Made by a program: the position numbers and the translations under genes. Under the pieces are notes generated by a model. The model searched no databases and was not told the origin of the DNA. It worked only from the letters and a program-made list of their open reading frames with translations. From the NCBI RefSeq assembly GCF_030815145.1, contig NZ_JAUSWJ010000001.1, positions 2,418,001-2,482,000 on the forward strand: 64,000 bases of DNA. Reading direction: 5' to 3'. Position 1 is the first letter of the stretch; each line of letters begins with the position of its first letter. Source of the DNA: Kaistia geumhonensis (GTDB lineage: Bacteria; Pseudomonadota; Alphaproteobacteria; Rhizobiales; Kaistiaceae). Below are positions 1 to 7,976 of this stretch, one piece after another.

Positions 1-153
1 GACGAGGCGACCTGCGGCGTCCGCCGGCTGTTCGCCGGCCCCTACGCCGCGCAGCTTCTCCTCTTCGACGCGACGACGCTCGCGGACGCGCTGCGCGAGG
101 AGTCCGGCCTCCTCGACGAACCGGACCCGGTTTCGGCCGAGGCTGGATTCTAG
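1..153 (+). CDS. C-terminal end of an unidentified protein (partial)
   Basis: The first frame is open from the window edge to a TAG at 151-153 and encodes the last 50 residues of a protein that begins outside the window. The tail is Leu/Ala-rich and ends in an acidic stretch. I recognise no domain. It ends about 100 bp before the sulfate-binding protein gene, and a plausible promoter lies between them, so it is probably not part of the sulfate operon. Codon use and GC bias at third positions match the neighbours, which supports real coding. Confidence 0.55.
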   Translation, partial: DEATCGVRRLFAGPYAAQLLLFDATTLADALREESGLLDEPDPVSAEAGF

Positions 154-192
154 GAACGATTTTCCATTCCGCGGGTCGGCCAGGCGGCTCCG

Positions 193-221
193 TTGGTTTG
201 AATTTGTCGAGTTCCTATGTC
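193..221 (+). promoter_or_regulatory. Candidate sigma-70-type promoter of the sulfate operon
   Basis: A TTGGTT box at 193-198 and a TATGTC box at 216-221 are separated by 17 bp, about 35 bp upstream of the sbp start codon. A ribosome binding site (GAGGGAGA) follows near 241. I see no clear operator for a sulfur regulator. The call rests on box match and spacing only. Confidence 0.4.
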
Positions 222-255
222 GAGATAAGCCATCATCTCTCGAGGGAGACTTCGC

Positions 256-1308
256 ATGGTGCCTTTCCAGACCTTCCGGTCCCGACCGATCGGCCGTCTC
301 GCCGCGGGCGCTCTGTTCGCCGCGATGGCCTCCCTGCCGCTCGCCGCGGTCCCGGCCTTCGCGGATACCACACTGCTCAATGTCAGCTACGATCCGACCC
401 GCGAACTCTACAAGGCCTATGACGAGGCCTTCTCCGCCTACTGGAAGGAGAAGACCGGCGAGACCGTCACGGTCGAGCAGTCGCATGGTGGCTCGGGCGC
501 CCAGGCCCGCGCGGTGATCGACGGCCTCGACGCCGATGTCGTGACGCTGGCGCTCGCCGCCGACATCGACGCCATCGCCGCCAGGACGGACAAGATCCCG
601 AAGAACTGGGCCACGCTGCTGCCCGACAACTCGACGCCCTACACGTCGACGATCGTCTTCCTGGTACGCAAGGGCAATCCGAAGGGCATCAAGGACTGGG
701 ACGACCTCGTGAAGGACGGCGTCCAGGTGATCACGCCCAACCCGAAGACATCGGGCGGCGCGCGCTGGAACTATCTCGCCGCCTGGGCCTATGCCAACGA
801 CAAGTTCGGCGGCGACGACGCCAAGATCCGCGACTTCGTCGGCAAGCTCTACAGGAACGTCCCGGTGCTCGATTCCGGCGCTCGCGGCTCGACGACGACC
901 TTCGCCCAGCGCGGCATCGGCGACGTCTTGCTCGCCTGGGAGAACGAGGCCTTCCTGGCTCTCAACGAGCTCGGTCCCGACCAGTTCGAGATCGTGACGC
1001 CGTCGATCTCGGTAAAGGCCGAGCCGCCGGTGGCGCTCGTCAAAGGCAATGCCGACGCCAAAGGTACGACGGCCGTGGCGCAGGCCTATCTCGACTATCT
1101 CTACAGCGACGCGGCGCAGAAGATCATCGCGCACAACTACTATCGCCCGGTGAAGCCTGCTGCCGCCGATCCCGAGGACCTGAAGCGTTTCGCCGCGCTG
1201 AAGCTCGTCACCGTCGACGACCCGCAGTTCGGCGGCTGGGCCAAGGTGCAGCCGGCCCACTTCGCCGACGGCGGCATCTTCGACCAGATCTACAAGCCGG
1301 GCCAATAA
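256..1308 (+). CDS. sbp: Sulfate ABC transporter, periplasmic sulfate-binding protein
   Basis: This 350-residue protein binds sulfate (or thiosulfate) in the periplasm and delivers it to the CysTWA importer. Residues 1-36 are a Sec signal peptide with a basic start and a hydrophobic core ending in AVPAFA. The mature protein begins with the family signature around SYDPTRELY and carries the second sulfate-binding signature [12 protein letters not shown] in the middle. Length is normal for the Sbp/CysP family. The start is set by GAGGGAGA seven bases upstream of the ATG. It is the first gene of a four-gene operon, with 7 bp before cysT. Sbp versus CysP specificity cannot be settled from sequence alone. 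Confidence 0.95.
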   Translation: MVPFQTFRSRPIGRLAAGALFAAMASLPLAAVPAFADTTLLNVSYDPTRELYKAYDEAFSAYWKEKTGETVTVEQSHGGSGAQARAVIDGLDADVVTLALAADIDAIAARTDKIPKNWATLLPDNSTPYTSTIVFLVRKGNPKGIKDWDDLVKDGVQVITPNPKTSGGARWNYLAAWAYANDKFGGDDAKIRDFVGKLYRNVPVLDSGARGSTTTFAQRGIGDVLLAWENEAFLALNELGPDQFEIVTPSISVKAEPPVALVKGNADAKGTTAVAQAYLDYLYSDAAQKIIAHNYYRPVKPAAADPEDLKRFAALKLVTVDDPQFGGWAKVQPAHFADGGIFDQIYKPGQ

Positions 1309-1315
1309 GGCCGCG

Positions 1316-2155
1316 ATGGCAGAGCCGCTCGCCCTCGGCCGCCGGCCGGGCGTCATTCCGGGCTTCGGGATGACGCTCGGCTTCACGCTGGCCTATCTGT
1401 CGCTGATCGTCCTCATCCCGCTCGCCGGTCTCGTCGTGCGCGCCGCGAGCCTCGGCTGGGCGGACTTCATGGCGATCGCGCTCGACCCGCGCACGCTGGC
1501 GGCGCTGCGGCTCTCGTTCGGCGTCTCGGCGATCGCGGCGCTCGTCAATGCCGTGTTCGGCCTCGTCGTCGCCTGGGTGCTGGTGCGCTACGACTTCCCC
1601 GGCAAGCGCATCATCGACGCCGTGGTCGACCTGCCCTTCGCACTGCCGACCGCAGTCGCCGGCATCGCCCTCACCGCCCTCTACGCGCCCAACGGCTGGA
1701 TCGGGCAATATGCGGCGATGTTCGGCGTCAAGATCGCCTATACGCCGATCGGCATCTTCATCGCGCTGGTGTTCATCGGCATCCCCTTCATCGTCCGCAC
1801 GGTCGAGCCGGTACTGGCCGATCTCGACCGCGAGATCGAGGAGATGGCCGCGACGCTCGGCGCCCGGCGCTGGACGACGGTGCGGCGGGTCGTGCTGCCG
1901 ACGCTGGTGCCCGCGCTCCTCACCGGCTTCGCGCTCGCCTTTGCCCGCGCGGTCGGCGAATACGGCTCGGTGATCTTCATCGCCGGCAACATCCCCTATG
2001 TCTCGGAGATCGCGCCGCTCCTGATCGTCATCCGCCTCACCGAATTCAACTATGCGGCGGCGACGGGCGTCGCGACGATCATGCTGATCATCTCCTTCAT
2101 CCTGCTCTTCGCCATCAACCTCATCCAGGCCTGGAGCCGCCGGAGGCTCGGATGA
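1316..2155 (+). CDS. cysT: Sulfate ABC transporter permease CysT (CysU)
   Basis: This is a 279-residue inner-membrane permease with about six hydrophobic segments and the cytoplasmic EAA coupling loop near residues 171-190 (EIEEMAATLGA...), which contacts the CysA ATPase. It pairs with CysW to form the sulfate channel. Length and the short hydrophilic N-terminus are typical. It starts 7 bp after sbp and its stop overlaps the cysW start by 4 bp (ATGA), indicating translational coupling. Confidence 0.94.
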   Translation: MAEPLALGRRPGVIPGFGMTLGFTLAYLSLIVLIPLAGLVVRAASLGWADFMAIALDPRTLAALRLSFGVSAIAALVNAVFGLVVAWVLVRYDFPGKRIIDAVVDLPFALPTAVAGIALTALYAPNGWIGQYAAMFGVKIAYTPIGIFIALVFIGIPFIVRTVEPVLADLDREIEEMAATLGARRWTTVRRVVLPTLVPALLTGFALAFARAVGEYGSVIFIAGNIPYVSEIAPLLIVIRLTEFNYAAATGVATIMLIISFILLFAINLIQAWSRRRLG

Positions 2156-3033
2156 CCGACATCGCCGCTCCCGCGCCGCGCCATGCAGCCCGCTTCCGCC
2201 CGGCCGCGACGGAAACGCCGCTCGTGCGCGTGTTGCTCACGATCGTCGCGCTCGCCTTTCTCGGGATCTTCCTGGTGCTGCCGCTGGTCAGCGTCTTCTA
2301 CGAGGCGCTGAGCGCCGGCATCGGAGCCTTCATCAAGTCGCTCGGCGGCCGCGAGACGGCGAGTGCCGTCCGCCTCACGCTTCTCGTCGCCGCGATCTCG
2401 GTGCCGGCCAATCTCGTCTTCGGTCTCGCCGCGTCCTGGGCGATCGCCAAGTTCGAATTCCGCGGCAAGAGCCTGCTCATCACGCTGATCGACCTGCCCT
2501 TCTCCGTCTCCCCGGTCACCTCCGGCCTCATCTATGTGCTGATGTTCGGCGCGCAGGGCTATCTCGGGCCGCTGCTCGCCGAACACGGCATCAAGGTCAT
2601 CTTCGCGGTGCCGGGAATCGTGCTGGCGACGATCTTCGTCACCTTTCCCTTCGTCGCCCGCGAGCTGATCCCGATCATGCAGGCGCAAGGGACGCAGGAC
2701 GAGGAGGCGGCGCTGTCGCTCGGCGCCGGCGGCTGGCAGACCTTCTTCCGCGTGACGCTGCCCAACGTCAAATGGGCGCTGCTCTACGGCGTGCTGCTCT
2801 GCAACGCCCGTGCGATGGGCGAGTTCGGCGCGGTATCGGTCGTTTCCGGCCATATCCGCGGCCAGACCAACACCATGCCGCTGCAGGTCGAGATCCTGTA
2901 CAATGAATACATGTACCGCGCGGCCTTCGCGGTTGCCTCGCTGCTGGCGCTGCTCGCGCTCGTGACCCTCATCGTCAAGTCGATCCTGGAATGGCGCTAT
3001 GCCGACGAGATCGCCGCCACCCGCCGCCACTGA
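2152..3033 (+). CDS. cysW: Sulfate ABC transporter permease CysW
   Basis: The second permease subunit has 293 residues and about six membrane segments, with the EAA loop near residue 182 ([13 protein letters not shown]...). Homology to CysT and the operon position between cysT and cysA identify it as CysW. The ATGA overlap with cysT ensures coupled synthesis of the two halves of the channel. It has a longer cytoplasmic N-terminus than CysT, which is usual for the family. Confidence 0.94.
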   Translation: MTDIAAPAPRHAARFRPAATETPLVRVLLTIVALAFLGIFLVLPLVSVFYEALSAGIGAFIKSLGGRETASAVRLTLLVAAISVPANLVFGLAASWAIAKFEFRGKSLLITLIDLPFSVSPVTSGLIYVLMFGAQGYLGPLLAEHGIKVIFAVPGIVLATIFVTFPFVARELIPIMQAQGTQDEEAALSLGAGGWQTFFRVTLPNVKWALLYGVLLCNARAMGEFGAVSVVSGHIRGQTNTMPLQVEILYNEYMYRAAFAVASLLALLALVTLIVKSILEWRYADEIAATRRH

Positions 3034-3043
3034 GGTGACACCC

Positions 3044-4135
3044 ATGAACGCGCTCACCCAGCTCGAAGCGGAGACGTCGATCGCCCTCGGCGCGCCTGTG
3101 GACGTCACCATCGATGCCGTCGCCAAGGATTTCGGCGATTCGCCGGCCCTGTTCGGCGTGTCGCTCGACGTGCGCGCCGGCGAGCTGGTGGCGCTGCTCG
3201 GCCCGTCCGGCTCGGGCAAGACGACGCTGCTGCGCATCCTCGCCGGACTCGAGGCGCCGTCCTCCGGCCGCGTGCTCTTCGGCGGGGAGGATGCGCTCGG
3301 GCTACCCGTGCAGGACCGCAATATCGGGTTCGTCTTCCAGCACTACGCGCTCTTCCGCCACATGACGGTGTTCGACAACATCGCCTTCGGCCTCACCGTG
3401 CGGCCGCGCGGCTCCCGGCCGCCCAAGTCGGAAATCCGCCGCCGCGTGCTGCATCTCCTCGATCTCGTCCAGCTCACGGGGCTCGAGAAGCGCTATCCGA
3501 CGCAGCTCTCTGGCGGCCAGCGGCAGCGCGTGGCGCTCGCCCGCGCGCTCGCCATCGAACCGCGGCTGCTGCTGCTCGACGAACCCTTCGGCGCGCTCGA
3601 CGCGCAGGTGCGCAAGGATCTGCGCCGCTGGCTGCGCGAGATCCACGACCGCACCGGCCACACGACCTTCTTCGTGACCCACGACCAGGAAGAGGCGCTG
3701 GAACTCGCCGACCGTGTCGTCGTCATGTCGAAGGGCCGGATCGAGCAGGTCGGCTCCGCCGACGACATCTATGACCGGCCGGCCAGCCCCTTCGTCTTTT
3801 CCTTCATCGGCGAATCAACGCTGCTGCCGGTGGTGATCGAGGACGGCGCGGTGACGTTCAGCGGCGATCCGACCGGGCTCGCCGTGAACGAGGCGGAGCG
3901 GCGCGAGGCGGTGCTCGGCTTCCGGCCGCATGACGTGACGCTGGTCGAGGACGGCGCCCCTGCGATCCGCGGCCGGATCGTCGCGACGCGGCGCCATGGC
4001 GGCCGGCGTCGGCTGGAGCTGCAGGTCGGGCCGGATCACCTCAGGGCCGAGATCGATGTCGAGGTCGGCGACGAGCGGCCGCTCGGCACGCTGATCGGCT
4101 TCAGGCCGGAGCGTTGGCGGATCTTCCCGGCCTAG
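3044..4135 (+). CDS. cysA: Sulfate/thiosulfate import ATP-binding protein CysA
   Basis: This 363-residue ATPase powers the sulfate importer. Walker A (GPSGSGKT) lies at residues 53-60, the Q-loop at FVFQHYALF, the ABC signature LSGGQRQR and Walker [13 protein letters not shown] follow, and the H-loop is in [12 protein letters not shown]. The C-terminal third is a TOBE-type regulatory domain. I chose the ATG at 3044, ten bases after the cysW stop and preceded by GAGGTGA, rather than an in-frame ATG inside cysW. Its TAG stop interlocks with the stop of the convergent gene at 4132. Confidence 0.95.
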   Translation: MNALTQLEAETSIALGAPVDVTIDAVAKDFGDSPALFGVSLDVRAGELVALLGPSGSGKTTLLRILAGLEAPSSGRVLFGGEDALGLPVQDRNIGFVFQHYALFRHMTVFDNIAFGLTVRPRGSRPPKSEIRRRVLHLLDLVQLTGLEKRYPTQLSGGQRQRVALARALAIEPRLLLLDEPFGALDAQVRKDLRRWLREIHDRTGHTTFFVTHDQEEALELADRVVVMSKGRIEQVGSADDIYDRPASPFVFSFIGESTLLPVVIEDGAVTFSGDPTGLAVNEAERREAVLGFRPHDVTLVEDGAPAIRGRIVATRRHGGRRRLELQVGPDHLRAEIDVEVGDERPLGTLIGFRPERWRIFPA

Positions 4136-4902
4136 GGCGGGCCGGCGCCGACCGCATGCAGGCCGGCGCCGTGGCGCGCAAGCCAGGCCTTGGCGGCGTC
4201 CATGCCGGGGCAGAGCGCGCGGACGAGCTTCCAGAAGCGCGGCGAATGGTTCATCTCGCGCAGATGCGCGACTTCATGCGCGACGAGATAGTCGAGCACC
4301 GAAGGCGGCGCCATGACCACGCGCCAGGAATAGGAAATCGTGCCGCTGGTCGAGCAGGAGCCCCAGCGGCTCGCCGGGTCGCCGAGCCTGATGGCCTTGA
4401 CGCGCACGCCGAGCGCCGCGGCATGGCGCGCCGTCGCCGCCTCGAAATCGGCGCGCGCCTCGCGCTTCAGGAAGTCGATCACGCGGCGCTGGAGATGACC
4501 GGCGTCGCCCGGCACGAGGAGCGTCGCCCCATTATCGCCTCCCTCGCCCTCGACATGGACGAGACCGCGGCCACCGACATGGCGGATCGCGTGCGGAACG
4601 CCGCGCAGCGGCACGCTGCCGCCATCGGCGAGCGGCTTCGCCTCGGGCAGCGCGTCGAGCCGCGCCTTGAGCCAGCCGCTATGCCGCTCGAGGAAGCGCT
4701 TCGCCTCGGCGAGGCTGCCCCGCGCGGGAATGGTCATCACCGGCTCGCGGACCGAACCGGCGACGCGCAGCGTGTAGCGGCTCGCGCGCGCGCTCCAGTT
4801 CAGCACCACGCGGACCGCGGCGCCGTCGATGGTTACCTGGCAGTGGTCGGGACGCGCGGCGCCGGCGGCGAGCCGCGGCGGCTGGCGCGAGAAGAATCCC
4901 AT
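4132..4902 (-). CDS. YgjP-family (DUF45, WLM-like) zinc metallopeptidase-type hydrolase
   Basis: This is a 256-residue protein of the YgjP/DUF45 family, related to SprT and wss1-like metalloproteases. The zinc site is visible near residues 207-222 as [16 protein letters not shown], an HExxH with a third histidine five residues on. Family members have been proposed as metal-dependent hydrolases, but the physiological substrate is unclear. An upstream ATG at 4977 exists, but AAGGAG four bases before the ATG at 4902 fixes the start. It is transcribed toward cysA, and the two stop codons lie inside the same CTAG tetranucleotide. Confidence 0.85.
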   Translation of the reverse strand: MGFFSRQPPRLAAGAARPDHCQVTIDGAAVRVVLNWSARASRYTLRVAGSVREPVMTIPARGSLAEAKRFLERHSGWLKARLDALPEAKPLADGGSVPLRGVPHAIRHVGGRGLVHVEGEGGDNGATLLVPGDAGHLQRRVIDFLKREARADFEAATARHAAALGVRVKAIRLGDPASRWGSCSTSGTISYSWRVVMAPPSVLDYLVAHEVAHLREMNHSPRFWKLVRALCPGMDAAKAWLARHGAGLHAVGAGPP

Positions 4903-4947
4903 GCTGCTCCTTCGTGTCCGCCGATTCGCCGATGTTATCCTCGCATG

Positions 4948-4974
4948 AAAAAGGCCGGGCATCGCTGCCCGGCC
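4948..4974 (-). terminator. Rho-independent terminator of the DUF2852 gene
   Basis: On the minus strand a perfect 9-bp GC-rich stem (GGCCGGGCA / TGCCCGGCC) with a 4-base loop is followed directly by TTTTT. It lies 25 bp beyond the stop of the DUF2852 gene and just ahead of the YgjP gene, separating the two transcripts. Confidence 0.85.
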
Positions 4975-4998
4975 CACATCATCGCCGTCGGTTCCGGT

Positions 4999-5451
4999 TC
5001 AGAGATCGATCACCGGGCCGTCATTGCCGCCACCCTGGCCGGTCTGCGGCTTGCGGGCGCGGTCGCGATCGGACTTGAAACGATCGAACTCCTCCTGGTC
5101 GCGGGCGCGGCGCAGGTTCTGCACGAAGGTCTCGAACTCCGCGCGCTCCTCGTCGAGGCGGCGGCGCTCTTCCTCGAGACGCTTCAGCTCGGCGTCACGA
5201 TAGGCGTCGAAGGCCGAGTTGCCGCTCTGCCAGCCGCGCTGCTCGTACCGGCGCGACCCGCAGCCGCCGAACGAGCGGCGGAAGTCGTCGCGTACGCCCG
5301 CCGCACTGCGGCGAAACTCCGGAATCCGGTCGCCCCAGATGATGTAGGCGAGCATGGCGAGACCGAGCGGCCAGAACACGACGAAGCCGAGGACCATCAG
5401 CGCGATGGTGAGCGGCGTCCAGCCCGGACGCAGGGCCTGAGTGTTGGTCAT
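4999..5451 (-). CDS. DUF2852 family membrane protein
   Basis: This is a 150-residue protein of the DUF2852 family, which is essentially restricted to alphaproteobacteria. Residues about 12-40 form one long hydrophobic segment containing FWPLGLAMLAYIIWGDRI, a hallmark of the family. Residues about 80-130 are a charged, Glu/Arg-rich predicted coiled coil, and the tail is polar. The function of the family is not known. The ATG at 5451 is preceded by GGAAGGA; an upstream extension to 5517 would run through the preceding terminator region. It is monocistronic, bounded by terminators on both sides. Confidence 0.85.
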   Translation of the reverse strand: MTNTQALRPGWTPLTIALMVLGFVVFWPLGLAMLAYIIWGDRIPEFRRSAAGVRDDFRRSFGGCGSRRYEQRGWQSGNSAFDAYRDAELKRLEEERRRLDEERAEFETFVQNLRRARDQEEFDRFKSDRDRARKPQTGQGGGNDGPVIDL

Positions 5452-5515
5452 GGATCCTTCCTTCCGTAATCCCCAACGCAAACGGAAGTGGGAAGGGGAT
5501 GCCCCCCGTTCAAGC

Positions 5516-5551
5516 AAAATCGGACGGCCGCCACCCCAGGGCCGTCCGATT
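5516..5551 (-). terminator. Rho-independent terminator of the MFS exporter gene
   Basis: The minus strand carries a 12-bp perfect stem (arms at 5540-5551 and 5518-5529, AATCGGACGGCC / GGCCGTCCGATT) with a 10-base loop, followed by a short TTTTG run. It sits 28 bp past the stop of the MFS gene. The near-symmetric AATCGG/CCGATT ends may let it act weakly in the other direction too. Confidence 0.7.
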
Positions 5552-5579
5552 CCGTTTCAGCCGCCGCGCGCGGCTCTCC

Positions 5580-7112
5580 TCACGCCTCGATCTCCAGCAT
5601 CCGGCGGCCGCGGCGTCGGCGGCGCACGGGTCGCGGCACCAGGGCGACGAAGGTCACGACCGCCGCCGCGAAGGTGATGCCGCCCGCAATCAGCATGGTG
5701 AGGCGGAAGGCAGTGCCATAGGCGGCGGCGAAGGCCGGCGCCGGGAGGTGCGGCGCCATGCGGGCCGCCTCTTCGAAGGAACCGCTCGCGACGGCGAGCG
5801 CGAGCTCGTCCATCGTCCCGATTCCCGCCGCCGGCAGCGCGCCCGCCACGAAGGCGGCGAGCACGGCGCCGACGACCGCGACCGCGACCGTCTCGCCGGC
5901 GACGCGCATTGTGCCGAAGATGCCGGTCGCCATGCCGGCGCGCTCCTTGGGAACGACGGAGATGGCGAGATCGTCCATCAGGCCCCAGGGAATGCCGGCG
6001 CCGATGCCGGCCAGTGCCAGCGGTGCCATGAAGGCGAGCGGCGCGGCACCTGGCGGGATGGCCGCCAGCCAGACGATGCCCGCCGCCGAGACGAGCAGGC
6101 CCCCCGAGGCCAGCAGGCCGGCCGGGATGCGGCGGGCGAGATGGGCCGCGAGGAAGGGCACGATCGCGATCGGCGCCGACAGCGGCAGGAGCATCAGCCC
6201 GGCCTGCAACTCGCTCATTCCCTCGACCCGCACGAAGCGGATCGGCAGCAGGAAGAGCGGCACGACGAAGGAATAGGCGACCGCAACCGGCAGCGCCTGG
6301 ATTCCGACGAAGCGGGCATAGGTGAAGAGCGACAGGTCCAGCATCGGCCGCGCGACGAGACGCTCGATGGTGATGAAGGCGACGAAGAGGAGGCCCGCGG
6401 CCGCGAAGAGGCCGATCACCAGCGGGTGGCCCCAGCCGAAGGACGGCCCTTCGCTGATGGCGAAGATCAGCGACACCAGCATCGCGGTGAAGCTCGCGGC
6501 GCCGAGCGCGTCGATCCGCGTCGCGTCCGGATCGCGCGTTTCGGACAGGCGTGGCGCTCCGACCGCGAGGATGAACACGCCGGCCGCCGCGGTGGCGAAG
6601 AAGATGGCGCGCCAGCCGAGCGTCGCGATGAGCCCGCCGGCGATGATCGGCCCGAAGGCGATGCCGATGCCGAAGCCGGAGCCGATCAGCCCGAGCGCCC
6701 GCGTGCGCGCCGGTCCCTCGAACTCCTGCGCCAGCGCCGCGAAGCCGGCCGACAGCGCGATGGCACCAGAGACGCCCTGCACGCCGCGCAGGAGATCGAG
6801 CACGAGCACGCTCGGCGCGAAGCCGATGGCCAGCGAGGCGATCGTGAAGCCAGCCATGCCGATCTTGAACATGCGCTTGCGGCCAAACTGGTCGGCGAGC
6901 GCCCCGCCCAGCATGACGCTGGAGCCGACGGCGAGCATGAAGCCCGAGACGATCCAGGTCAGCGCGGCGACGCTGCCGCCGAGATCGGCGCCGATCGCGG
7001 GGATCGCCACCGCCGGGCCGGTGAAGGAGATGGGAATGGTGACGGCGACGAGGAAGATGGCCGCGAGAACGAGCGACTTCTTCCGCGCCGCATCGGGAGA
7101 TGCGTCGGTCAT
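5580..7112 (-). CDS. MFS multidrug exporter, DHA2 (EmrB/QacA) type
   Basis: This 510-residue inner-membrane protein is a proton-coupled drug exporter by family. About 14 hydrophobic segments are visible, with the MFS motif GGALADQFGRKRMF after segment 2 and repeated glycine-rich helices after that. Segment count and length fit the DHA2 14-TM family. The start at 7112 follows GGAAAGA; a further 38 upstream codons are Arg/Pro-rich and unlikely to be translated. It is divergent from a TetR regulator, with matched operators flanking its promoter, so substrate-induced derepression is likely. The drug cannot be named. Confidence 0.88.
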   Translation of the reverse strand: MTDASPDAARKKSLVLAAIFLVAVTIPISFTGPAVAIPAIGADLGGSVAALTWIVSGFMLAVGSSVMLGGALADQFGRKRMFKIGMAGFTIASLAIGFAPSVLVLDLLRGVQGVSGAIALSAGFAALAQEFEGPARTRALGLIGSGFGIGIAFGPIIAGGLIATLGWRAIFFATAAAGVFILAVGAPRLSETRDPDATRIDALGAASFTAMLVSLIFAISEGPSFGWGHPLVIGLFAAAGLLFVAFITIERLVARPMLDLSLFTYARFVGIQALPVAVAYSFVVPLFLLPIRFVRVEGMSELQAGLMLLPLSAPIAIVPFLAAHLARRIPAGLLASGGLLVSAAGIVWLAAIPPGAAPLAFMAPLALAGIGAGIPWGLMDDLAISVVPKERAGMATGIFGTMRVAGETVAVAVVGAVLAAFVAGALPAAGIGTMDELALAVASGSFEEAARMAPHLPAPAFAAAYGTAFRLTMLIAGGITFAAAVVTFVALVPRPVRRRRRGRRMLEIEA

Positions 7113-7237
7113 GGCTTGTCTTTCCGAACTGTCTGAGCCCGCCGCTCGGCGCGGGGGGGGCGATCGAGGGCGCGAAGCGTGCGGCGGGAGAGGGCGCCGC
7201 ACGCTTCGACGGCGGCCGGCCGCCACCGCCGATCCCG

Positions 7238-7254
7238 TTCTGTAGGGATCGCTA
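7238..7254 (-). promoter_or_regulatory. Candidate TetR operator 1, over the MFS transcription start
   Basis: The plus strand reads TTCTGTAGGGATCGCTA. It matches operator 2 (7298-7314, read on the other strand) at 14 of 17 positions, and contains the partial palindrome GTAG...CTAC. It lies just downstream of the -10 box of the MFS promoter, where a bound repressor would block initiation. Confidence 0.6.
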
Positions 7255-7259
7255 CGGAA

Positions 7260-7287
7260 ATAATAGGTCCTTGATTCCGACCGTCAA
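7260..7287 (-). promoter_or_regulatory. Strong sigma-70-type promoter of the MFS exporter
   Basis: On the minus strand TTGACG (complement of 7282-7287) and TATTAT (complement of 7260-7265) are separated by 16 bp, a near-consensus promoter. Transcription would begin near 7253, inside operator 1, giving a leader of about 140 bases before the MFS start codon. Confidence 0.65.
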
Positions 7288-7297
7288 GCGTTTAATT

Positions 7298-7314
7298 TAG
7301 TGATCGATACAGAA
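7298..7314 (+). promoter_or_regulatory. Candidate TetR operator 2, upstream of the MFS -35 box
   Basis: On the minus strand this reads TTCTGTATCGATCACTA, the partner of operator 1 in inverted orientation. It lies between the MFS promoter and the tetR start, so it could also control tetR itself. Confidence 0.55.
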
Positions 7315-7348
7315 ATATCGGCGCGGCTCGACCGGACCGATAGCGAGG

Positions 7349-7969
7349 ATGGCAGCCATGGGTGCGCGCGGCAGGCCGCGCGGTTTCGACCGCGCAGCGG
7401 CGCTGGAAAAGGCGATGGAGGTGTTCTGGGCGCGCGGCTATGCCGGGGCGTCGATGGCGGAGCTGACCGAGGCGATGGGCATCAACCCGCCGAGTCTCTA
7501 TGCCGCCTTCGGATCCAAGGAAGAGCTGTTCAAGGAGGCCGTCGGCCTCTACGCCGCGACGGACGACGGCTGCACGCTCACCATGCTGGAAGGCGATCTG
7601 TCGACCCGCGACTCGATCGCGGCGATGCTAATGGCCAGCGCCCGCTCCTGCATGCGGCCCGACAAGCCGTCCGGCTGCTTCCTGATGCTCGGCGCCACCA
7701 ATGGCGGACCGGACACGGATGCGGCGCAGGCCTATCTCTGCGACCGCCGCCGCGACATGGCCGTCCGCATCCGGGCTCGCCTCGCGCGCGGCATCGCCGA
7801 TGGCGAACTGCCGCCCGGCCTCGACCTCGACCGCGTCACCGCCTATTTCGCGACCGTCATCAAGGGCATGTCGATCGAGGCGCGCGACGGCGCCGACATG
7901 GAGACCCTGGCCGGCGTGGCGCGAAGCGCCATGCTCGGCTGGGACGCGATCACATCGACGCAGGCCTGA
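7349..7969 (+). CDS. TetR/AcrR family repressor of the divergent MFS exporter
   Basis: This is a 206-residue TetR-type regulator. Residues about 10-58 form the HTH domain (...FWARGYAGASMAELTEAMGINPPSLYAAFGSKEELF). The rest is the all-helical ligand-binding domain, including the CxRPDKPSGCFLML region seen in AefR/RutR-like subgroups. It is divergent from the MFS exporter, and two matching candidate operators lie in the intergenic region, so I infer that it represses the exporter and probably itself. The start may be the ATG at 7349 or at 7358. The inducer is unknown. Confidence 0.88.
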   Translation: MAAMGARGRPRGFDRAAALEKAMEVFWARGYAGASMAELTEAMGINPPSLYAAFGSKEELFKEAVGLYAATDDGCTLTMLEGDLSTRDSIAAMLMASARSCMRPDKPSGCFLMLGATNGGPDTDAAQAYLCDRRRDMAVRIRARLARGIADGELPPGLDLDRVTAYFATVIKGMSIEARDGADMETLAGVARSAMLGWDAITSTQA

Positions 7970-7976
7970 CGCCGCT

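Noticed and set aside
5499-7136. A long plus-strand frame over the MFS gene
   Set aside because: Charged, repetitive translation typical of the antisense of a GC-rich membrane protein gene.
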